Shown one piece after another: positions 58,295-64,000 of a stretch of 64,000 bases of DNA (the stretch's first letter is position 1; every line of letters starts with the position of its first letter). A model generated the notes under the pieces. That model saw nothing but the letters and a program-made list of their open reading frames with translations. It ran no database searches and was not told where the DNA came from. The position numbers and the translations under genes were made by a program. Origin of the DNA: Austropuccinia psidii (Eukaryota > Basidiomycota > Pucciniomycetes > Pucciniales > Sphaerophragmiaceae); contig JALGQZ010000011.1 of the NCBI GenBank assembly GCA_023105745.1, positions 48,638,698 to 48,702,697 of the forward strand, read 5' to 3'.

Positions 58295-60897
58295 TTGTAA
58301 ACCACTCTAGAATCAGTAGTCCTAGTAATAGAAACATTACCCCCACTCAGACTGAAAATAACATTATCACATCTGAGAGTAACATCAACAGTGACACACT
58401 GTGGTTACAAATGTCCCAATATGCTGAGCAATCTGCAAAGCAGGCTACAGAATTTGCAGCTGCCCAAGAGAGGATGAGAAAAACTCAAGCCTCATTGGAG
58501 CAGATAGTTAAAAACCTTCAGGAAGGATATGCTCAACTGAGCAAAGCCTCTGAAGAAACCAACAAGAGACTGAACCAAGTCTCTGAAGAACAACACCATA
58601 GTAGCAGGGACAGGGAGTGTCTGAACCAAGAAATCAACAAATTGTTTGATGCCTACCATAGCTTAAAGCCCCAACCACAAGGCCAAGCTATGGACAATCC
58701 ATATCAACCAGATGACATCAAACCAGATGCCATGTTGTTGAATAAGGCAAGATCTCCATCACAATACCAGGATGGAAATGGCATGTCTTATTCAGAGAAG
58801 GAAGCCTTGAAACAGCTTCCTGAGGCCTCAAACTGGCCCAAATTCTCTGGATCAGGAGAATATGATCATATGGAGCTCATAGATTATATTGATGGACTCT
58901 TCATTGATGTACCAAGCATACCAGATTACTGGATTACTGCTAGACTGAATACTGCATTTAAAGGTCATGCAAGTATATGGTACACTGAAATGAAAGAAAT
59001 CCATGGCAGAAGAAATTGGCCATGGTGGAAGAGTCAAATAATCCAAAAGTACAGTAATGGAACTTGGATATCGCAAAAGACCATGTCATTTGAAAATGAC
59101 AAATACTCTGTGGACAAAGATCCATATGAGTGGTGTCTTAGACAGTCTAAAAGACTTAAAGCCATTGATCCTCAAATGAACATTCAAATGAGGAATCATA
59201 AGCTTCCGACACAACTGCCAGGAGAACTAGAGCATGCAGTAAAGTGCAGATGCAACCAAAATTGCACTCTAGATGATATAGCCAATACCTTACAAGACAT
59301 AAGGAAAAGGACTAATATAGGGAAATTCACCCCATATAGAAGCAGTAGTTTCAAAGAGAAACAACCTTTCAGGGTGGAGTTTAAAGACAAACCCAGAGAA
59401 AGAGTGGCAGAAGTGGCAAAGAAGAAGAATTCTTGTCACAATTGTGGTTCAACAGACCACTATGCCAACAACTGTCCAAAAGCAAAGAAGAAAGTCTATG
59501 CTATAGAAAAAGTCCCTGAAGAAGAACCTCCAACAGAGGATTCTGAATCAGACTCTATGGGTGATGCCATTAGAGAACCATCTGATGAGGATCAAGACCC
59601 AAGAGAGGAATTTCTAGTGGAATACCAAGAGGAAACCCCACTAGAAATCCAGGATATACAGTTGGAAGCAGGCATGCCACAAGACACTGCCAACAAGAAT
59701 TTGTGTAAACATACACAAGATGCACAAACATTCCTGGTTACACCAACCAAAGGAATGGCATACATACATGGAACAGCCACAAAAATGACTGTATGTATTG
59801 ACAATGCTCAGCATCCACTGATCATTGACAGTGGAGCACACTGCTCCATAGTGGCCAGAAATTATCTGGATAACCACTTCCCAAATTGGGAAAAAGAACT
59901 CTTGCCCACCAGGGCAAAGAACTTTAAGAGTGCATCTGGAAAGATGACCTCTATTGGGACAATTATCAAAGAGATAATTATACCCCACAGAAAAGGTAAT
60001 ATCAGACTCAACCCAGAGTTTGTAGTGCTTGAAGATGCCCACATCCAAGGGTTTTTACTGGGAACAGATTACCAGAGGATGTATGGCATAGATATTTACA
60101 ATAGTAAAATTAGGCACATTACCATTGGTACTAACAAGGAAAAGAAATTTTCTCTTGATATATACCAGATATCTTCTCAGGACCCACTGGAAGAACTTCT
60201 GAAAGAATTCAGAGAGGGACAGTTTAGCACTACCCTCACCAGTAAACAAAAGTTAAGTTTACTGAAGATGCTGAGGAAGAATAGACCAGCATTTGCCATT
60301 GGTGAAGAACCATTAGGCAAGATCAAAGGCCATGATATAGAACTATATCTGGATGTGGAAAGGCCTTATCCACCCATGTTAAGGAGACCTCCTTACCCAG
60401 CAAGTCTGGAGACCAGGAAAGAGATTGAGAAACATATCAATGAACTCCTGGACATGGATGTCATTAGGAAGATTGGACATAATGAAATAGTGGAAATCAC
60501 CACTCCTGTCCTAATCACCTGGCATGATGGCAAGTCTAGATTGTGTGGAGACTTCAGAGCCCTGAATAACTACACAAAAGCAGACAGATACCCTATACCA
60601 AGGATACCTCATGCCTTGGATAAGCTAGCCAAAGCCAAATACATAACCAAGATGGATTGTATGAAAGGCTTCCACCAAAATGGAGTTAAACCAAACTCCA
60701 TGAAGTTGCTCAGAATAATATGCCATATGGGCATATATGAGTACACCAGGATGCCATTTGGCATCAAGAATGCACCAGCCCACTTCCAAAGGATGATGGA
60801 CACCATATTTCAAGAAGAAATAATGGAAGGCTGGATGGTAGTGTATATTGATGATATCATTATATACTCAGAGACATGGGAAGACCATGTACAATAA
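57574..60897 (+). CDS. Gag-protease-RT part of element C polyprotein (ends at premature TAA)
   Basis: 1107 residues. The N-terminal 230 residues are Ser/Gln/Pro-rich and overlap ORF1. A coiled coil lies at about 270-365. Capsid-like region about 420-590 (EIHGRRNWPWWKSQII). Zinc knuckle C621, C624, H629, C634. Protease DSGAHCS with catalytic Asp 752. RT from about 980 (ITWHDGKSRLCGDFRALN) to the catalytic YIDD at 1091-1094. Gag, protease and RT are one continuous frame. The ATG at 57574 is the first in frame and lies inside the ORF1 intron, 20 nt before its 3' end. The frame stops at TAA 60895-60897, where the A2 copy has a Tyr codon, so a single base change explains it. The same frame continues immediately downstream. 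Confidence 0.93.
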   Translation: MSPAYLRDLGFQRNQPEDRAGMSRTRRPERRHIGHSGGWQNNEGDNINLAIHTPIQQKPQTRGLEGYGSSSSNPPTPQRFVSMEHGQQEVQPSNSLGRTGIKLPEDLSQRDRLQRPYGNHQGLESYQAAQTPGGKGTEDKGESSHYPIYRRTVNPDRAYSDSFRFTRSMPNQLSSGFTPFRNQQISGQESPFFTIPGSFQEKTRQQGQEQSLLQPEEEKVRPHDPEAVRFGKRSTQEPELVVNHSRISSPSNRNITPTQTENNIITSESNINSDTLWLQMSQYAEQSAKQATEFAAAQERMRKTQASLEQIVKNLQEGYAQLSKASEETNKRLNQVSEEQHHSSRDRECLNQEINKLFDAYHSLKPQPQGQAMDNPYQPDDIKPDAMLLNKARSPSQYQDGNGMSYSEKEALKQLPEASNWPKFSGSGEYDHMELIDYIDGLFIDVPSIPDYWITARLNTAFKGHASIWYTEMKEIHGRRNWPWWKSQIIQKYSNGTWISQKTMSFENDKYSVDKDPYEWCLRQSKRLKAIDPQMNIQMRNHKLPTQLPGELEHAVKCRCNQNCTLDDIANTLQDIRKRTNIGKFTPYRSSSFKEKQPFRVEFKDKPRERVAEVAKKKNSCHNCGSTDHYANNCPKAKKKVYAIEKVPEEEPPTEDSESDSMGDAIREPSDEDQDPREEFLVEYQEETPLEIQDIQLEAGMPQDTANKNLCKHTQDAQTFLVTPTKGMAYIHGTATKMTVCIDNAQHPLIIDSGAHCSIVARNYLDNHFPNWEKELLPTRAKNFKSASGKMTSIGTIIKEIIIPHRKGNIRLNPEFVVLEDAHIQGFLLGTDYQRMYGIDIYNSKIRHITIGTNKEKKFSLDIYQISSQDPLEELLKEFREGQFSTTLTSKQKLSLLKMLRKNRPAFAIGEEPLGKIKGHDIELYLDVERPYPPMLRRPPYPASLETRKEIEKHINELLDMDVIRKIGHNEIVEITTPVLITWHDGKSRLCGDFRALNNYTKADRYPIPRIPHALDKLAKAKYITKMDCMKGFHQNGVKPNSMKLLRIICHMGIYEYTRMPFGIKNAPAHFQRMMDTIFQEEIMEGWMVVYIDDIIIYSETWEDHVQ

Positions 60898-63429
60898 ATA
60901 GACAGAGTGCTAAGTAAATGTACACCCATCAATCTGAAAATTTCACTTAAAAAGTGTAATTTTGGCCAACAAGAGCTACTAGCTCTAGGACACAAAGTCT
61001 CAGGCCTTAGTCTGGCAATTGACCAGAACAAAGTAGCAGCAGTACTGCAAAAGCCAGTACCAAAGAACATCAAAGAGATGCAATCTTTCCTTGGATTTGC
61101 TAGCTACTACAGAAATCACATCAAAAACTTTGCTCACATAACTAGTAGCCTATACAAGTTATGCTCAAAGGATGTAGTTTTTGAAATAACCAAGGAAAGG
61201 AGGGATGCATATGAGAGGATCAAATATGAACTCACAAATGCACCTGTTCTCATCTTGCCTGACTTTGAACTACCATTCAAGCTATATATAGATGCAGCAT
61301 GCAGCCAAGGCTTGGGAGCAGCCTTTCACCAAAGACAAATTGTGGATGGTGAACCAAGAGAAGGTGTAATATGTTACATCTCTAGGCAGCTGAAAGATTC
61401 AGAAGCCAGGTATGGGGCCACCCAGACAGAATGTCTATGTCTAGTCTGGGCTCTAGAAAAACTCCATTATTATTTGGAGGGTGCAGTCTTTGAAGTCTAC
61501 ACAGACTGCACAGCCTTGAAGTCTTTACTAAACATGAAGACTACTAATAGACACATGCTGAGATGGCAAATAGCCATCCAGGAGTATAGAGGGAACATGA
61601 ACATCATATACAAGGAAGGTAAAAGCCATACCAATGCAGATGGCCTTAGCAGATGGCCACTGGACAATGTCAAAAGCAATCCAGCTTATGACCCTGAAGT
61701 TGCTGCAAAAATCCCTATCCATTTTATGGAAATAAATAGGAAAAAGAACTTCAGATTCTCTGAATGGGCACCAGGGAGTGGTACCCTTGACAGTGGAAAC
61801 ACTGATTCAGAAGGGACAGAAACCCCCATACTGGGAATAAGTTCCTCAGCACTGCACAATGAATTTTTCAATGCAGTGCTGAAATCATATGCTAAACACA
61901 AACAGTGTAGCATACTACTCCAACTCCTTCAACAAAAATACAGGAGCCGAGAACTGGAAACCCAGCTGGAGGAACCCTGGTTGAGGGCCTATAAGGACAA
62001 TAAATTCTTCCTTATAGATGGCCTGATTTATCACAGAGATAAGCACACCAGTGCACTCACAGTGATAGACAGAGACCACATCTCTTTAATCCTGCAGGAA
62101 TGCCATGACTGCCCCTACATGGGACACATGAGTGAAGACAGGACTAAAGAGAGGGTAGCAAGCACAGCTTGGTGGCCCAGGTGGGAACAAGAGTTGAGTG
62201 AATACATCAACACTTGTGAAAGATGCCAAAAGGCAAATAGAAAGCATGGGAAGAAATATGGGTTGCTTCAACACATAGAAGAACCCAAACACCCATGGGA
62301 AACCATCAACATGGACTGGGTCACAGGACTTGTCCCAGGAGGCAAAGAAAACTACAATGCCTGCCTAATAATAGTTGATAGGTTCAGCAAGAGCATGAGA
62401 TGTCTACCATGCCATAAAGAGGACACAGCCATGGACACTGCTCTGTTATTTTGGAATAACATCATATCCACCTGTGGAGTCCCTAAGATCATAATTAGTG
62501 ACAGGGACCCAAAATTCACATCTGAATTTTGGACCAATTTGTATGACATGCTAGGCACCAAGCTTGCTTTTTCCACAGCTTACCATCCACAAACAGATGG
62601 CCTAGCTGAGAGGATGATCCAGACAATGGAGGACATCCTCAGGAGGTTCTGTGCCTACGGCATGGAATACAAGGACCATGAGGGATATACCCATGATTGG
62701 GTCACCCTCTTACCAGCAGTCCAACTAGCTTATAATACAAGCCAGCACTCTACCACAGGAAAAACACCTGCACTGGTAGAGAAAGGGTGGAATCCCCTTT
62801 TACCTGTGGATCACTTGAAGAAAAATCTTCTGACCATCCACCCCACAGCCAAAGACTTCCATGATATGTGGAAGAAAGCCTGTGATACTGCTGCCAAATG
62901 CATAGCTGAGGCCAAAGAGTATAATAAGCAGAGGTGGGACAAATCACATATGGAACCTGACTTCAAGGAAGGGGACCAGGTGTTAGTGTCTACACTAAAC
63001 TTTAACAATCTCAAAGGACCCAAGAAAATGAGAGACTCATTTGTAGGGCCCTTCACTATCATTAAGTTGATAGGGAAGAATGCAGTAGAGGTCAAGCTCA
63101 CTGAGGAGTTTTCTAGGAAACACCCAGTCTTTCCAGTAAGCCTGGTCAAACCATACTTCCAAACAGAAGAGGATAAATTCCCCTCCAGGAAGAAAAACAT
63201 CACTCCACCAGAAATAGTGGAAGTAGAAGACTCTCCTGGACCTGTGAGTAAAATCATCAGGGCCAGAAAAATCAGACTCAATGGGAAGGATCAAAGACAA
63301 TATCTAGTCAGATTCAAGAACCAGACAGCTGACAAAGACAAATGGTTGGCAGAGGATGCCATACCAGATGGGAGCCTCCATTTAAGGAGATTCAGAGCCT
63401 CTAGGAGGACTGAACAGTCTCATCAATGA
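60898..63429 (+). CDS. RT thumb, RNase H, integrase and chromodomain part of element C polyprotein
   Basis: Same frame as 57574-60897 and open to TGA at 63427-63429. Counting from the codon at 60907: RNase H carboxylates D129 (YIDA), D200 (YTDC) and D245 (NADG); integrase zinc ligands H400, H407, C437 and C440; catalytic D470, D532 and E568 with 35 residues between the last two; GPF motif (VGPFTII); chromodomain-like end [19 protein letters not shown]. All key residues are present, so only the upstream nonsense codon blocks a full polyprotein. The stop is followed by the purine tract and 3' LTR. Confidence 0.95.
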   Translation: MDRVLSKCTPINLKISLKKCNFGQQELLALGHKVSGLSLAIDQNKVAAVLQKPVPKNIKEMQSFLGFASYYRNHIKNFAHITSSLYKLCSKDVVFEITKERRDAYERIKYELTNAPVLILPDFELPFKLYIDAACSQGLGAAFHQRQIVDGEPREGVICYISRQLKDSEARYGATQTECLCLVWALEKLHYYLEGAVFEVYTDCTALKSLLNMKTTNRHMLRWQIAIQEYRGNMNIIYKEGKSHTNADGLSRWPLDNVKSNPAYDPEVAAKIPIHFMEINRKKNFRFSEWAPGSGTLDSGNTDSEGTETPILGISSSALHNEFFNAVLKSYAKHKQCSILLQLLQQKYRSRELETQLEEPWLRAYKDNKFFLIDGLIYHRDKHTSALTVIDRDHISLILQECHDCPYMGHMSEDRTKERVASTAWWPRWEQELSEYINTCERCQKANRKHGKKYGLLQHIEEPKHPWETINMDWVTGLVPGGKENYNACLIIVDRFSKSMRCLPCHKEDTAMDTALLFWNNIISTCGVPKIIISDRDPKFTSEFWTNLYDMLGTKLAFSTAYHPQTDGLAERMIQTMEDILRRFCAYGMEYKDHEGYTHDWVTLLPAVQLAYNTSQHSTTGKTPALVEKGWNPLLPVDHLKKNLLTIHPTAKDFHDMWKKACDTAAKCIAEAKEYNKQRWDKSHMEPDFKEGDQVLVSTLNFNNLKGPKKMRDSFVGPFTIIKLIGKNAVEVKLTEEFSRKHPVFPVSLVKPYFQTEEDKFPSRKKNITPPEIVEVEDSPGPVSKIIRARKIRLNGKDQRQYLVRFKNQTADKDKWLAEDAIPDGSLHLRRFRASRRTEQSHQ

Positions 63430-63440
63430 TGAGCCTTTTT

Positions 63441-63453
63441 TAGAGGGAGGGTA
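63441..63453 (+). promoter_or_regulatory. Polypurine tract of element C
   Basis: TAGAGGGAGGGTA directly before the 3' LTR TGTCAG. Preceded by a T-run, as usual for plus-strand primers. A1 and A2 have related tracts at the same place. Confidence 0.85.
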
Positions 63454-64000
63454 TGTCAGCCTGTGACTCAAAACCAGAGCACAAGCATGACAGCCAAAAT
63501 ACCATAAACCAATGGTATAGCCAAAATACCACCAAAAACATGGAACTGAGCCAAATTAGCTCAGAAGGTATCAAAAAAAAGAGGAAACTCACCTCTTCCT
63601 GAAAATATAAGTCCCATCACCATAGGACAAGAAATAACAAAGTTATTCCTTCTCAAAGTTATTGCTGAGCATAAACCTTAATTTTCACCTCTCATCTAAA
63701 ATCTAGAAGGAGAGGCTTAACCCCATCAAATGGGTATTCAAAATGAAGCTCTAAGCCAGGGCTATCTAATGGTGCCAGCCAAACTGAGCTAGCACCAGTA
63801 TTACTTGAGTTATGGTCAAATTCAGACCAAATAAGGGTGAACAAAACATTCACCTCTCATCTAACTTTTACAGTTTTAGTGTGAGATACTTAAAGAGGGT
63901 TCTTTTTGGAAAGAGCACAATCAGGGCTATCTGATGGTTCCATCCATTTCCTCATAACTCAACTACAACAGAAGTTATTGGCCAAACAAGCTTAATACAG
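63454..64000 (+). repeat. 3' LTR of element C, first 547 bp
   Basis: TGTCAGCCTGTGACTC onward, colinear with the 5' LTR with 8 differences (one 1-nt insertion, seven substitutions). Cut by the window end. Confidence 0.95.

Larger units (their letters stand above)
55194..64000 (+). mobile_element. Young, nearly intact Ty3/gypsy element C (family A), truncated by window end
   Basis: Structure: 5' LTR 55194-56632, primer-site motif, leader with intron, spliced ORF1 overlapping gag, gag-pol 57574-63429 in one frame, polypurine tract, 3' LTR from 63454. Over the 547 bp of 3' LTR available I count 8 differences from the 5' LTR (about 98.5 percent identity), so insertion is fairly recent. The coding region has one nonsense codon. 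It lies in an older family-A LTR. Confidence 0.95.

Noticed and set aside
60895..60897. Programmed stop-codon readthrough in element C
   Set aside because: It falls inside the RT domain, not at a gag/pol border, and A2 has Tyr there; a simple nonsense mutation is more likely.

Overview
This window is about two-thirds or more A+T, has no operons, rRNA or tRNA that I can see, and is almost entirely nested transposable elements of a basidiomycete genome. Introns of 62-68 nt, chromodomain-bearing Ty3/gypsy polyproteins, a Mutator-like element with an OTU protease, and a Harbinger remnant all fit a fungus. The polyproteins closely match, in my memory, Metaviridae polyproteins annotated in rust fungi, especially the myrtle rust Austropuccinia psidii. 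That identification is recall, not a search. I found no ordinary host gene.

Left block (1-24307): an old family-A Ty3 element (A2, plus strand) has been hit repeatedly. A second family-A element (A1, 1-3686) sits in its pol. A solo family-B LTR (3950-5872) sits further along the same pol. A complete family-B element (9168-23221, minus strand, target duplication AAAAC) sits in the A2 3' LTR. That B element carries a 761-bp solo LTR (family D) in its own 3' LTR and a 2.3-kb TG...CA insertion full of minisatellites (E) in its gag.

Middle block (24308-47460): AT-rich, gene-poor DNA. It holds a 1.3-kb pentamer/hexamer repeat tract (25483-26762), a 5.6-kb interval bounded by inverted repeats (32991-38559), a large imperfect T-rich/A-rich palindrome (about 36620-37370), a Harbinger transposase fragment split by a 1.5-kb family-D-like solo LTR (40297-41803, TSD TGCAT), an unidentified decayed ORF, and another solo B LTR (44560-46738, TSD ATATA).

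Right block (47461-64000): a decayed Mutator-like element with OTU domain (47469-51795), then a family-A LTR interrupted by an inverted family-A solo LTR and by a young family-A element C (55194 to beyond 64000). In the compared 547 bp its LTRs differ at 8 positions, and its gag-pol has one nonsense codon.

The most interesting observation is at the 5' end of the internal region of both Ty3 families. A spliced accessory gene (here ORF1) is read in the +1 frame relative to gag-pol and overlaps it for 570-700 bp with both frames open (apart from one nonsense codon in the B gag frame). In both families the probable Gag-Pol AUG lies inside an ORF1 intron, 14-20 nt upstream of its 3' splice site. 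Splicing would therefore remove the Gag-Pol start and make ORF1, while intron retention would make Gag-Pol.
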